A DNA stretch of 64,000 nt, taken from contig NZ_JANUBZ010000003.1 in the NCBI RefSeq assembly GCF_024808665.1, forward strand, positions 248,001 through 312,000, given 5' to 3'. Shown here one piece after another: positions 35,108 through 44,462 of this stretch; position 1 is the stretch's first letter, and each line of letters begins with the position of its first letter. The stretch is from Mucilaginibacter empetricola (GTDB taxonomy: Bacteria > Bacteroidota > Bacteroidia > Sphingobacteriales > Sphingobacteriaceae). Under the pieces are notes generated by a model, which saw only the letters and a list, made by a program, of their open reading frames with translations, did not search any database and was not told the DNA's origin. The position numbers were made by a program, and so were the translations under genes.

Positions 35108-36250
35108 ATGACGAAAAAGAAAATTTTCTGCGCGTTTTTGCTTTCCGGCCAATTTTTTTTGTTGATGGCACAACAAAAAGTAACCTTTAAAATAGCTGAA
35201 ACTAAGGCACTGAAGGTGTCGAAATTACACTTGTTTTTGGCGGGCAATTTCAATGGCTGGAACCCAGCCGATACAGCATGGGAAATGCGGGCCGATTCGC
35301 CTGGACATTATCATCTTTCAAAGGCGATGCCCCGGGGTATTTACAACTTTAAAATTACCAGGGGAAGCTGGCAAACAGTAGAGTGTGCCGCTGATGGTAA
35401 GCCTATTGAGAACCGGAATTTTGTGGTTTCGAAAGATACAGTCATCACATTAAGTGTATCTGGATGGCAGGACGACTTTGCAGTCGCTGAGAAAGTACAC
35501 ACAGCCAGCGCCCGGGTACACATTGTCGACGAAAAATTTAATATCCCTCAGTTGGGACGGCAAAGAAGAATCTGGATTTATTTACCATCCGGATACCTCA
35601 CATCAAACAAAAAATACCCGGTGATTTACATGCACGACGGGCAAAATTTATTCGATGCCTATACATCAGGTTACGGCGAATGGGGGATAGACGAGATAAT
35701 GGACAAATTACCCGATGCTAAACAATGTATTATCGTTGGAATTGATCATGGTGGAGATAACCGGATAACAGAATATGATCCCTATGGTTCAAAATATGGA
35801 AAAGGCAGAGGAGATGATTATGTTGAATTTTTGGTAAAAACGTTAAAACCTTATATTGATGCACATTATCATACTATTGCAGATGCCCGGCATACTAGCA
35901 TTTCCGGAAGCTCTATGGGTGGATTAATTTCCATGTACGCTATTTTGAAATATCCGAATGTGTTTGGTAAAGCGGGCATATTTTCGCCGGCTTTTTGGAT
36001 TGCACCTGATATTTTTCTATTTGCACAGCAACAGCATCTAAGTACTAAATCGGGATTTTATTTTGTTTGCGGGGATGCCGAGAGCGCTACGATGGTAAGT
36101 GACATGAAAAAAATGGCCGATATTATTCACTCAAAAAGCATATCAGAAGAAAATGCACCAGTTGTAATAGTAAAAGGCGCCAGCCATAACGAAAAACAAT
36201 GGAACGGCGACTTCCCGGCGTTTTACGTCTGGTTGCTAAAAGAATGGTAA
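35108..36250 (+). CDS. Secreted alpha/beta-hydrolase esterase with N-terminal starch-binding-like domain
   Basis: 380 residues. Signal peptide of about 22 residues ends LLMAQ. The next about 100 residues are an immunoglobulin-like E-set/CBM20-CBM48 fold (LHLFLAGNFNGWNPADTAWEM). The rest is an esterase D-like domain (COG2819-type): MHDGQNLFDAYTSGYGEWGID, nucleophile elbow SISGSSMGGLISMY, and a C-terminal His in KGASHNEKQWN. It may deacylate or bind a polysaccharide that the divergent SusCDE system takes up. The substrate is not evident from sequence. Confidence 0.86.
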   Translation: MTKKKIFCAFLLSGQFFLLMAQQKVTFKIAETKALKVSKLHLFLAGNFNGWNPADTAWEMRADSPGHYHLSKAMPRGIYNFKITRGSWQTVECAADGKPIENRNFVVSKDTVITLSVSGWQDDFAVAEKVHTASARVHIVDEKFNIPQLGRQRRIWIYLPSGYLTSNKKYPVIYMHDGQNLFDAYTSGYGEWGIDEIMDKLPDAKQCIIVGIDHGGDNRITEYDPYGSKYGKGRGDDYVEFLVKTLKPYIDAHYHTIADARHTSISGSSMGGLISMYAILKYPNVFGKAGIFSPAFWIAPDIFLFAQQQHLSTKSGFYFVCGDAESATMVSDMKKMADIIHSKSISEENAPVVIVKGASHNEKQWNGDFPAFYVWLLKEW

Positions 36251-36284
36251 TTAATTGTACGGAGAACGCTTACCTGATATAATA

Positions 36285-36322
36285 AAAATCCCACTTGCGT
36301 ATGGCACAGGTGGGGTTTTATT
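36285..36322. terminator. Bidirectional terminator between the esterase and the amidohydrolase
   Basis: AAAATCCCAC and GTGGGGTTTT arms around a 14-nt loop, with A-rich and T-rich flanks on the two sides, in a convergent gap. Confidence 0.7.
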
Positions 36323-36344
36323 AAATGTATGGTAAAATTAATAT

Positions 36345-39300
36345 CTAATCACCATCTGTTGTATTAAATAAATAGGTTTCGGTATTGCCAACAGGCAAGC
36401 TGGTCATTTCACCGCGATTTTGTTGCCACCAAAAACGTAGACGTGGCTTTTCACGGTTACCAATTTCATTCATCGAGTCTGCATCGTATAAACGGCCATT
36501 AACCATTACATATTTTATTTTTTCGCTGTTGCGGATATTATCCAGCGGATTATCATTTAAAACAATAAGATCAGCCAGTTTGCCAATTTCCAATGAGCCA
36601 ATCTCTTTATCCATCCCTAAATAAGAAGCACCATTCATTGTAGCGCAGCGAATAGCCTGCATAGGTGTCATGCCACCCTGTACCAGCATCCACAGCTCCC
36701 AATGCGCACCAAGGCCCTGTATTTGCCCATGCGAGCCAAGGTTAACTTTTGTGCCACCATCGGCTATTTGTTTTACATATTTGGAAACTTCTATATGCCC
36801 GTAATCGCCATATTCCGATGTTGTTCTGCGCCTGGAACGGGCATCGATGATAGATTGAGGGGTAAATGTTAGCAGGTGCTCATTTTTCCACACTTCGGTA
36901 CGATCATACCAAAAGTTTTCGCCAAACTGCGTACCGTAGCACACTATTAAGGTGGGCGTATAGCCAGATTTACTACTATTCCAAAGGCTTTTTACATCTT
37001 TATAAACGGGCCAAACAGGTATGTTATGTTCAATGCCGGTATGGCCATCCAAAATCATATTCATATTGGTGAAAAAGGTTGATCCTCCTTCAGGCACAAC
37101 TTCCATCTGCAATTCACGTGCAGCCTCAATAATTTGCTGGCGCTGCTCGCGTCTTGGCTGATTATAACTCTTTACAGAAAACGCACCAACAGCCTTTAAC
37201 CGGCGTAAATTTGAACGGGCATCATCCAAACTATTTATCACAGCTTTAAAATCGCCATCGGCACCGTAAAGAATGGTACCGGTTGAATAAACCCTGGGTC
37301 CAACCATATTCCCAGCCTTTAACATTTCTGATTGGCTAAAAACCATTTCGGTATTGCTGGAAGGGTCATGTGCTGTAGTTACGCCAAAAGCCAGGTTTGC
37401 ATAATAATTCCAGTCTTGCTGTGGCGAAATACCATCAGGGCTGGTATGCAAATGCGCATGTACATCAACAATACCGGGTATAATAGTTTTGCCGGCCAAA
37501 TCATAAACCTTTACACTGTCCGGTATCTGAATATCGGGTGCTTTTCCAACTGCTGTTATTTTATTTTGATTGATTATAATTACGCCGTTTTCAATCACCT
37601 CATCGCCTTTCATGGTAATAATACGGGCGTTTTTAAAAACGACAATCCCCGTAGGTACATCTGTTTTGAGCGTTAAGCCAATATCAATACCCACTGTATC
37701 AATTGCAGGTGTTTTATCCGCTCCGTCGGCAAAAGGAAAAGCGTTGGCTATATCTCTCACAAAATACTTTGGTCCAAGTGTCCACATCAATTTTTGGCTG
37801 TCCTTGCTCCAATGCAGGTAGGTACCGGCATCACGGGTTAGCTTATTTAAAGGGATAGCCTTATTTGTTGCTGATAATTCCTGGGCGCTGCCAGTGTAAA
37901 TCATTGGTGTTATATAGCAATTATACAATTCTGTAAAAGCCATCCACTTACCATCTGGACTTGGGCTAAATTGTGTGGCGTATTTTGACGTATACAAGGT
38001 TTGCTGATTAGCACCAGTAGTGTCCATCATTTTAAAGGCCTTTTTATCGCCATCTTCACTTTGATAATATATTTTTGAATCATCAGTCGAGAATTGCGGA
38101 TAAACGCCGTTGTTAATAATCATTTTAGGTGTACTACCGTTTACAGAAATGGTATAAATTCCAGGATTATTGCCAAATGCAAACCCCGATGTTTCATTTC
38201 CTTCGCCTTTTCTATATACTATTTTATCTCCTTTGTTGGAAAATTTAGGAGAGTAATAAAATCCCTTTTCGGCTGTAAGACGCGTTACCAGACAAGTTGT
38301 AAGGTCAATTTTGTTAACAGATCCTTTTAATTCATCTGTCCAGTCAATATAAACAAGTGATTTCCCATCAGGACTAAATGATGGCTCATATTCAAAATCG
38401 TTTGTAGCTGTTATCCTTGTTGGGTTTCCGCCAAGCAGGCTTTTGGTGTAAATATATCCGGCTGCGTTAAAAGCTATAGTTTTCCCATCGGGAGAGGTAG
38501 TTAACTGACGGATCATTTTAGCTGGAAACTCATCCTGAAAAACCTTTTGCTGATAATGAAGCGCCTCTGTAACAGTTTGCTGACTGGTAACTTCAAAAGG
38601 AATTTGAGCCGGATTTAATGTATTGATATCTAAATTCCAGATTTTACCTTTCGCATAAAATACCAGGCCGTTGCTATTTGGCAGCCACGCAAAATTGGGG
38701 TAAACACCAAAAACGGCCCATGTTTCCTGCTGATCGTGCGATAAATCATCATAAACAGGCCACTCTTCACCTGTACTCAAATTATGGAGGTATAATACAG
38801 ATTTTAGTCGCACACGTTTTACAAAAGCCAGCAGTTTTCCATCTGGCGATATTTGTGGCCGGCATGCACCACCCGCACCACCGGTTACGGTTTCAATTTC
38901 GCCGGTTTGTCTGTTTAATCTCAATATAGCGTAGATGCCTTTATTGGGATCCTTATTATATTCAAATTCGGGCCCTGGTGTTACATCTTCACTCCAGTAG
39001 ATGTACTTACCATCAGGGGATACAATAGGTTCTCCGGCATCTTGCTGGTCATTTTTTCGTTTAGTTAATTGTATACCATCACCGCCGGTTTTGTGGTAAA
39101 GCCACATTTCGCCTGCACCAAGCGAGCGGGTGCCGGTAAAATGTTTACGTGCCACCAGAAACTGCCCGTCTGGCGTCCACGAAGCATTATTCAATAGCCT
39201 GAAATTTTCTTTGGTAATAGCACGTTTATTGCTGCCGTCGCTATTCATCAGCCATATATTATCGCCGCCATCTTTGTCGCTGGTATAGGATATTGACTTG

Positions 39301-39575
39301 CCATCGGGACTAAAACGCGGTTGTATTTCCCACGTTTTACCTCCTGCAAGCAAGGTTGCTTTGCCACCGGTTATCGGCATACTATAAATATCTCCCAACA
39401 AATCAAAAACAATTGTTTTGCCGTCAGGACTTACGTCCAGGTTCATCCAGGTGCCTTCATCAGTAGTAATAGTTACCTTTTTTTGTTGGCCGGGAGGGTT
39501 GTCTACATTCCATTTCTGCGCTTGTAAGCTGATAGATAAAAATAGAAGTGTTATTATAGTGTAAATGAATTTCAT
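36345..39575 (-). CDS. Secreted beta-propeller/amidohydrolase fusion protein
   Basis: 1076 residues. A signal peptide of about 19 residues (SISLQAQ) is followed by a TolB-like propeller of PD40 repeats to about residue 640; each repeat has the SPDGKxIxF signature, seen eight or more times. The C-terminal about 400 residues are an imidazolonepropionase-like amidohydrolase: VIIINQNKITAVG, metal ligands in VDVHAHLHTSP, GFTTAHDPSS-like block, GSHGQIQGLGAHWELW and KLADLIVLNDNPLDNIRNS. A periplasmic metal-dependent peptidase or hydrolase is likely. The substrate is unknown. The stop-side hairpin is shared with the esterase gene. Confidence 0.88.
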   Translation of the reverse strand: MKFIYTIITLLFLSISLQAQKWNVDNPPGQQKKVTITTDEGTWMNLDVSPDGKTIVFDLLGDIYSMPITGGKATLLAGGKTWEIQPRFSPDGKSISYTSDKDGGDNIWLMNSDGSNKRAITKENFRLLNNASWTPDGQFLVARKHFTGTRSLGAGEMWLYHKTGGDGIQLTKRKNDQQDAGEPIVSPDGKYIYWSEDVTPGPEFEYNKDPNKGIYAILRLNRQTGEIETVTGGAGGACRPQISPDGKLLAFVKRVRLKSVLYLHNLSTGEEWPVYDDLSHDQQETWAVFGVYPNFAWLPNSNGLVFYAKGKIWNLDINTLNPAQIPFEVTSQQTVTEALHYQQKVFQDEFPAKMIRQLTTSPDGKTIAFNAAGYIYTKSLLGGNPTRITATNDFEYEPSFSPDGKSLVYIDWTDELKGSVNKIDLTTCLVTRLTAEKGFYYSPKFSNKGDKIVYRKGEGNETSGFAFGNNPGIYTISVNGSTPKMIINNGVYPQFSTDDSKIYYQSEDGDKKAFKMMDTTGANQQTLYTSKYATQFSPSPDGKWMAFTELYNCYITPMIYTGSAQELSATNKAIPLNKLTRDAGTYLHWSKDSQKLMWTLGPKYFVRDIANAFPFADGADKTPAIDTVGIDIGLTLKTDVPTGIVVFKNARIITMKGDEVIENGVIIINQNKITAVGKAPDIQIPDSVKVYDLAGKTIIPGIVDVHAHLHTSPDGISPQQDWNYYANLAFGVTTAHDPSSNTEMVFSQSEMLKAGNMVGPRVYSTGTILYGADGDFKAVINSLDDARSNLRRLKAVGAFSVKSYNQPRREQRQQIIEAARELQMEVVPEGGSTFFTNMNMILDGHTGIEHNIPVWPVYKDVKSLWNSSKSGYTPTLIVCYGTQFGENFWYDRTEVWKNEHLLTFTPQSIIDARSRRRTTSEYGDYGHIEVSKYVKQIADGGTKVNLGSHGQIQGLGAHWELWMLVQGGMTPMQAIRCATMNGASYLGMDKEIGSLEIGKLADLIVLNDNPLDNIRNSEKIKYVMVNGRLYDADSMNEIGNREKPRLRFWWQQNRGEMTSLPVGNTETYLFNTTDGD

Positions 39576-39728
39576 TAGTATATAAGTGTTTGCACCGCGA
39601 ATTTATAAATAATAAAGAACATGGTGTTCGCGAAGCGGGTTTCCGAATTATCTTTACAATCTGTATACTTAATTGTATCAAACACTAAATAAAAAAATCA
39701 CGTAGCTAACGCTGATTATAAATATTAA

Positions 39729-41624
39729 ATGACGGTTCAGCAAATATTAAAACAATACTGGAATCATGATAGTTTCCGGCCAATGCAGGAGGAAATTATC
39801 CAATCTGTTTTGCTGGGTAATGATACGCTGGCACTACTGCCTACCGGCGGTGGCAAGTCGGTTTGTTTCCAGGTGCCTGCCTTGGCAATGGAAGGTATTT
39901 GTATCGTTATTTCGCCGTTGATAGCGCTGATGAAAGATCAGGTTGAAAATCTGAAGGCTAAAGGTATTGAGGCAGTTTCTATCGTATCAGGAATGAGTAA
40001 AAGGGAAATAGACCTGGCGTTGGATAGCTGTATTTATACGCCTGTTAAGTTTTTATATCTCTCGCCCGAGCGTTTACTATCAGAACTGGTTCGTGAACGG
40101 ATTACCTATATGAAGGTAAACCTTATAGCGGTTGACGAAGCGCATTGTATCTCGCAATGGGGATATGATTTCAGGCCACCTTATCTTCATATTGCTGACT
40201 TGCGGGAACTCCACCCCGATGTGCCCGTTTTGGCACTGACAGCTACAGCAACCGCTGATGTAAAGGATGATATTCAGCAGAAGTTATTGTTTAAAAAGGC
40301 TAACGTTTTTCAGAAAAGTTTTGAGCGCAAAAATATCAGTTATGTGGTGCAAAACGAGGAAAACAAACTGCGAAAATTATTGGACGTTGCCAAAGGGGTT
40401 AACGGCAGCGGCATAGTTTACGTACGCAGTAGAAAAGAAACTGTAGAAATAGCCAAGTTTTATAATGATAACGGCATTAAGGCCGATTTTTACCATGCCG
40501 GGTTAGATACTGCTGTACGATCATTACGGCAGGAAAGCTGGAAAACCAACAAAACCAGAATCATTGTGGCTACCAATGCTTTTGGAATGGGGATTGATAA
40601 ACCGGATGTTCGTTTTGTTATTCATAAAGATATGCCGGAAAGTCTGGAGGCTTATTACCAGGAAGCAGGCAGGGGAGGGCGCGATGAAAGTAAAGCTTTT
40701 GCAGTACTATTATATAATTATGCTGACAGGCTAAAGCAGGAAAAGAAATTTGAACTCAGTTTTCCAACCGTTGCCGAAATTAAACAGGTATATCATCAAT
40801 TGGCAGGCTATTATAACCTGGCTTATGAAACAGGGGAAGGATTGAGCTTTGATTTAGATATTGCCGAATTTTGCAGTCGTTTTAAACTCGACCCGATAAA
40901 AACAATAAATGCCCTTAAGTTTTTAGAGCAAGATGAATATCTGTCATTTAATGAAAGTGTTTTTCTGCCCTCGCGTTTCAGGTTTGAGGTGAGAAATGAG
41001 GAGTTGTATAATTTTCAGATTCAAAACCCGGGCTGGGATTCTTTTGTTAAAACCATACTGCGTTCATATGGTGGTGCTTTTGATAACTATGTTAACCTGC
41101 GCGAATTTGACCTGGCTCGTCGTGCAAATATGAATGTACAACAGGTTGTTGAAGGATTGAAGAAATTGCAAACCTTTAAGGTGTTAAGTTACCTGCAACA
41201 AACAGACCAACCCCAAATTACATTTTTAAAGCCACGACAATATACGCAAGCCCTTTACATTAATAAAGCAGCCATTGATCAACGTAAAGCAACCTATTTG
41301 AAAAAAATGGAGGCTGTTTTTGCCTATGCCACCAACAAAAAGTGTCGCAGCCAAACGTTGCTGGCATATTTTGATGAACGCAATGTTGATAAATGCGGCG
41401 TTTGCGACATCTGCCTGGAAGAAAAAAGGCAAAAGAATAGCTCCGAAACTGTCGACGATATTGTTAACGAGATTGTACAGTTATTAAGCGCCTCTTCGCT
41501 CGACCTGCCAACTTTGGTAACTTCAACCAATACAGGAACTGAAAAAGAAAAGATTGATACGATAAGACTATTACTTGATGCCGGCAAAATAAAATTTGCA
41601 GGTGATAAATTGGTAGTAGGATAG
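39729..41624 (+). CDS. recQ: ATP-dependent DNA helicase RecQ
   Basis: 3'-5' DNA helicase of recombination and fork repair. 631 residues. Motifs: QEEIIQSVLLGNDTLALLPTGGGKS (Walker A), DEAHCISQWGYDFRPPY, TATATADV, IIVATNAFGMGIDKPDVRFVIH and YYQEAGRGGRDE. The C-terminal zinc-binding subdomain has the cysteines of KKCRSQ and DKCGVCDIC. The C-terminal winged-helix region is present but no full HRDC domain follows, which fits the shorter Bacteroidota RecQ type. It is divergent from the amidohydrolase gene. Confidence 0.95.
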   Translation: MTVQQILKQYWNHDSFRPMQEEIIQSVLLGNDTLALLPTGGGKSVCFQVPALAMEGICIVISPLIALMKDQVENLKAKGIEAVSIVSGMSKREIDLALDSCIYTPVKFLYLSPERLLSELVRERITYMKVNLIAVDEAHCISQWGYDFRPPYLHIADLRELHPDVPVLALTATATADVKDDIQQKLLFKKANVFQKSFERKNISYVVQNEENKLRKLLDVAKGVNGSGIVYVRSRKETVEIAKFYNDNGIKADFYHAGLDTAVRSLRQESWKTNKTRIIVATNAFGMGIDKPDVRFVIHKDMPESLEAYYQEAGRGGRDESKAFAVLLYNYADRLKQEKKFELSFPTVAEIKQVYHQLAGYYNLAYETGEGLSFDLDIAEFCSRFKLDPIKTINALKFLEQDEYLSFNESVFLPSRFRFEVRNEELYNFQIQNPGWDSFVKTILRSYGGAFDNYVNLREFDLARRANMNVQQVVEGLKKLQTFKVLSYLQQTDQPQITFLKPRQYTQALYINKAAIDQRKATYLKKMEAVFAYATNKKCRSQTLLAYFDERNVDKCGVCDICLEEKRQKNSSETVDDIVNEIVQLLSASSLDLPTLVTSTNTGTEKEKIDTIRLLLDAGKIKFAGDKLVVG

Positions 41625-41689
41625 CCTTCAAGCGCTGTTGCGCTATTCTTTCATCTCAACTTGCCAATAAGGCACGAAAATGAAATATT

Positions 41690-41812
41690 GATAGTGTAAT
41701 AATTACACTATGGTGATTATTTTCGCCGATAAAAACCCCATCTTTGCCGATGAAAATAAGGCGTTCATCTATTTTATAAAATAATCTGTAACGTTTTGAA
41801 AATAGCATCGTC
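41690..41812 (+). promoter_or_regulatory. Regulatory module of GIN paralogue 1: direct repeats and ECF-like promoter
   Basis: GCCGAT at 41725-41730 and 41746-41751, 21 bp apart, each in a TTTYGCCGATRAAAA context. TGTAACG starts at 41787 and TCGTC at 41808, 21 bp apart, leaving 16 bases between AAC and CGTC as in ECF-sigma promoters. An additional inverted repeat (ATAGTGTAAT, arms 41691-41700 and 41702-41711) is unique to this copy. The ATG lies 64 nt after TCGTC. Confidence 0.65.
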
Positions 41813-41871
41813 TTATGGATGTATTTAAAAATATAAGAATACAATTATTTGACAATCAAAGTTTTAATAAA

Positions 41872-42474
41872 ATGAAATCAAAAATCTTATCCATAATCAC
41901 ACTATTAGTAATAGTATTTGGAATATCAAATTTAACTTACGCTACCACCGTAAATACTGCTGTTGTTACTACATTAAATGATATCAGCGCCATCAACAAA
42001 ATTGAAGTTCATGGTAATGTTGAACTGTTTATTTCTGACGGTTCGGCCGACCAGGTGAAAGTATACGATCAGTATTATGGCGAAAGCGCATTAATACAAA
42101 GCCACAACGGCGTATTGCGGATCTCATCATACAAAAATGAAAAACTGGTAGTTTGGGTTACTGCTAATGACCTGCGTTCTATATCAGCTTATGATAATGC
42201 TGAGGTAAAATCATTCGGCAGCCTTTCAAAAATCGAATTCAATGTCGATTTGCACAATAACGCTTCGGCTAAATTAAACCTTGATGTTTTCAATGCAAAC
42301 GTAACCGTAAACGATCATGCAAAAGCTGATTTGAGCGGTACAGCTAATGATTTAAATTTAAGCCACAATGTATCATCAAGCATAAACAACTACAACTTTA
42401 AAGCCATTCACTATATCGAAAATAAAATCAATTTTCCGGTTGAAGCTAAAGACGATGATTTGGTGAGCATCTAA
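41872..42474 (+). CDS. Secreted GIN-like (DUF2807) protein, paralogue 1
   Basis: 200 residues. Signal peptide of about 25 residues ends LTYA. The mature protein is a repetitive beta-strand fold of the GIN/head domain type: INKIEVHGNVELFISDGSAD, KLVVWVTANDLRSISAYDNA, then VDLHNNASAKLNLDVF. Paralogues 2 and 3 lie at 44685 and 47681. I chose ATG 41872 because the predicted promoter lies at 41787-41812; a longer reading from 41815 would begin in the leader. GIN proteins are thought to be exported adhesin-like or matrix proteins; role unknown. Confidence 0.85.
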   Translation: MKSKILSIITLLVIVFGISNLTYATTVNTAVVTTLNDISAINKIEVHGNVELFISDGSADQVKVYDQYYGESALIQSHNGVLRISSYKNEKLVVWVTANDLRSISAYDNAEVKSFGSLSKIEFNVDLHNNASAKLNLDVFNANVTVNDHAKADLSGTANDLNLSHNVSSSINNYNFKAIHYIENKINFPVEAKDDDLVSI

Positions 42475-42510
42475 GCTTTACTTTTGCAAAAGTTCAACAT
42501 ATAATCTGGA

Positions 42511-42542
42511 AAGCTATCTGTTTGGTGCAGATGGCTTTTTTT
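42511..42542 (+). terminator. Intrinsic terminator of GIN paralogue 1
   Basis: AAGCTATCTG (42511-42520) pairs with CAGATGGCTT (42528-42537) and is followed by a T run. Confidence 0.85.
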
Positions 42543-42543
42543 G

Positions 42544-42579
42544 TTTTAATATTAAAGCATATTTTAATATTAAAGCATA
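42544..42579. repeat. Tandem duplication of 18 bp
   Basis: TTTTAATATTAAAGCATA occurs twice in direct succession (42544-42561 and 42562-42579), each copy containing the palindrome TTTAATATTAAA. It separates two terminators in the convergent gap between GIN paralogue 1 and the monooxygenase. Confidence 0.9.
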
Positions 42580-42610
42580 AAAGAGCGACGGTTTAAAGAG
42601 TCGCTCTTTT
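42579..42610. terminator. Terminator of the monooxygenase operon
   Basis: AAAAGAGCGAC and GTCGCTCTTTT form perfect 11-nt arms with a 10-nt loop. T-rich ends on both strands make it bidirectional. It is 39 bp after the monooxygenase stop. Confidence 0.85.
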
Positions 42611-42648
42611 ATTGATGTCTATTTATCACATAAAAAGAAGAAGGCTAT

Positions 42649-43821
42649 TTACTCAATTTGGCCGCCAATTGTTTCGATAAGAAAGGTTATTGCATTGGCA
42701 GAGTGCAATGCCTCGCCCGAAGCTAACGATTGCGCTGCAGTTTCAGATGCTCTTGTCCTCATTTGTTGTTCATATGCAGCAATTGCGGCCGATGTATCAT
42801 CAAAATTTTGGCTGGTTAAACATGAGCTTAGTTCCACAGCATCCAGCATGGCCATATTTACGCCTTCGCCGGCATATGGTGGCATCAAATGGGCTGCATC
42901 CCCCAGCATCGTGATATTGGGTAAAGCTTCCCAGGTTTGGTTAAGCGGCATGCAATATATTGGGCGCGGCATAAAAGTTAAACTAGCATTTTCAAACAGC
43001 TCAAGCCATACCTTGTCCCATGTTGAATACTCCTTTTCAAACCAGGAAAGTACCTGTGCTTTGTCAGAAAAATCAATTCCCGATTCCTTTATCCAGTTTT
43101 CTCCGGTTTTGAAACTTGCATAAAACACCAGGCTGCCGTCGCCTTTGGAACTTACTATTAAACTTTTTTCATCGCCCATGGCAAATATTTTTCCGCCATT
43201 TAGTAATTGGTGAATTTTAGGACTTGTCGTTTCTGAATGATAAACAGCCCCCTCAACAGCCGTTAATCCCGAATAAAAAGAAGTAATAGGTGTAATATAG
43301 GGGCGAAGCCTAGAATTGGCGCCATCGGCAGCAATGACTATATCGGCAATTACCGAAGCTCCGTTTTTAAAATCAAGCTTCCACGCGCCGTTTCCCGGGG
43401 TAAGTGATAAAAAATGACTATCCCAAACCACGGTCCCCGGTTGTAATGAATTTAATAATATTTCCTGCAATGGTCCCCGGTCAATTTCAGGCCTGAACGT
43501 TTCATCATGTTCGCCCATTATTATAGTATCATTCTTATGATCATCGAAAATGATATTTGCGTTTTTGTCAATAATGCGCAACTTATCAGCCCCAGGGCGA
43601 TAGTTCGCTTTAAATGCGTCCATCAATCCGGCTTCGCGTATCGCCCTTAATCCCGATTCATCGTGTAGGTCCAATGTGGCGCCTTTTGGCCTGGCGTCTT
43701 TGTCAATATCACGCTCGTATACTTTTACGTCGGCTCCTTTTATCTGTAAAAGCCTGGCCAGCGTTAATCCACCCGGGCCGCCGCCTACAATTGCTATTTT
43801 TTTATTTTTAATGGTGTTCAT
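42649..43821 (-). CDS. Tet(X)-like FAD-dependent monooxygenase
   Basis: 390 residues. Class A flavoprotein monooxygenase: N-terminal dinucleotide motif KIAIVGGGPGGLTLARLL, KVYERDIDKDARPKGATLDLH, the DG motif region IVIAADGANSRLRPYI and the FAD-phosphate motif LGDAAHLMPPYAGEGVN. Length and blocks such as GATLDLHDESG, ILLNSLQPGTVVWDS and MLGDAAHLMPP follow those of Tet(X) tetracycline monooxygenases, as recalled, but identity is clearly partial. Whether it attacks tetracyclines or another phenolic compound cannot be told. A TetR gene precedes it by 19 bp on the same strand, making a self-regulated pair. Confidence 0.87.
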   Translation of the reverse strand: MNTIKNKKIAIVGGGPGGLTLARLLQIKGADVKVYERDIDKDARPKGATLDLHDESGLRAIREAGLMDAFKANYRPGADKLRIIDKNANIIFDDHKNDTIIMGEHDETFRPEIDRGPLQEILLNSLQPGTVVWDSHFLSLTPGNGAWKLDFKNGASVIADIVIAADGANSRLRPYITPITSFYSGLTAVEGAVYHSETTSPKIHQLLNGGKIFAMGDEKSLIVSSKGDGSLVFYASFKTGENWIKESGIDFSDKAQVLSWFEKEYSTWDKVWLELFENASLTFMPRPIYCMPLNQTWEALPNITMLGDAAHLMPPYAGEGVNMAMLDAVELSSCLTSQNFDDTSAAIAAYEQQMRTRASETAAQSLASGEALHSANAITFLIETIGGQIE

Positions 43822-43840
43822 CTTCTTAATTTATTGTCAA

Positions 43841-44437
43841 TTATTTTAATATTCCTTTTGTCACTACTTCACAGCATTGCAAAATCACATCTTCGGTTAT
43901 TATTTGTTCGGGCCTTTCTTCATAGTCGAAATACTCACTTACCAGTTCCAAAAGTGGCGGATACAGTAAAGCTCGTAACACATCCTGCGGAAAATCCTTG
44001 ATAATACCTGCATCAATATTACGCTTCAAAAAATAGTGGATTGGTGAAAAGTAATCACCCTGTTTAATGCCCTTTTGCTGATACGCCTTGTTCAATAAAG
44101 GCGAAGATTTTCCGTACCGGATTAGCGCAAATGCTGGTTTGTTATTTTTTAAATATTGGAAAGCGTTTAGCCATGTTTTTTTCATGCCTTCTGCAAAATC
44201 CATATCAGGCGAGAAGTTTTTCACTATTGCTTGTTCGTATGTTTCTAATACTTCTTCAATAAAAAGCTTCACCAAAAAATCCTCCTTATTTTCGTATTTG
44301 ATATAGATGGTGCGCGGCGATACATTAGCCGCTTTAGCCAATTTTTGCATGCTCAAGTTTTCTAAACCCTCGTCTGCAATTATTTGCAATGCCATGGTTC
44401 GTATAGCCGCTTCCTTTTCTAAATTCCTGGGTCTCAA
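43841..44437 (-). CDS. TetR family transcriptional repressor
   Basis: 198 residues. N-terminal helix-turn-helix: AIRTMALQIIADEGLENLSMQKLAKAANVSPRTIYIKYENKEDFLVKLF. The rest is a variable ligand-binding helical domain. Translation is read from a TTG at 44437; no ATG is available before the conserved HTH. It is the first gene of the pair with the flavin monooxygenase, and a 22-bp inverted repeat overlaps its promoter, pointing to autoregulation and induction by a ligand. Confidence 0.87.
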   Translation of the reverse strand: MRPRNLEKEAAIRTMALQIIADEGLENLSMQKLAKAANVSPRTIYIKYENKEDFLVKLFIEEVLETYEQAIVKNFSPDMDFAEGMKKTWLNAFQYLKNNKPAFALIRYGKSSPLLNKAYQQKGIKQGDYFSPIHYFLKRNIDAGIIKDFPQDVLRALLYPPLLELVSEYFDYEERPEQIITEDVILQCCEVVTKGILK

Positions 44438-44462
44438 TTTTTTTGTTCGATTATTTATGACG

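Noticed and set aside
35026..35253. Minus-strand ORFs crossing the esterase start
   Set aside because: They overlap the palindrome and the signal-peptide region of a well-supported gene and show no recognisable sequence.
41815..41871. Longer N-terminus for GIN paralogue 1
   Set aside because: It begins only 3-10 nt after the predicted -10 element, breaks the signal peptide, and is not shared with the other paralogues.
42690..43123. Open reading frames on the plus strand opposite the monooxygenase
   Set aside because: They are antisense shadows of a well-supported gene with no protein-like features or promoter.
42649..44437. Recently acquired antibiotic-resistance cassette
   Set aside because: There is no transposase, integrase, attachment site or clear change in base composition; the operon has an organised native-looking operator and terminator.
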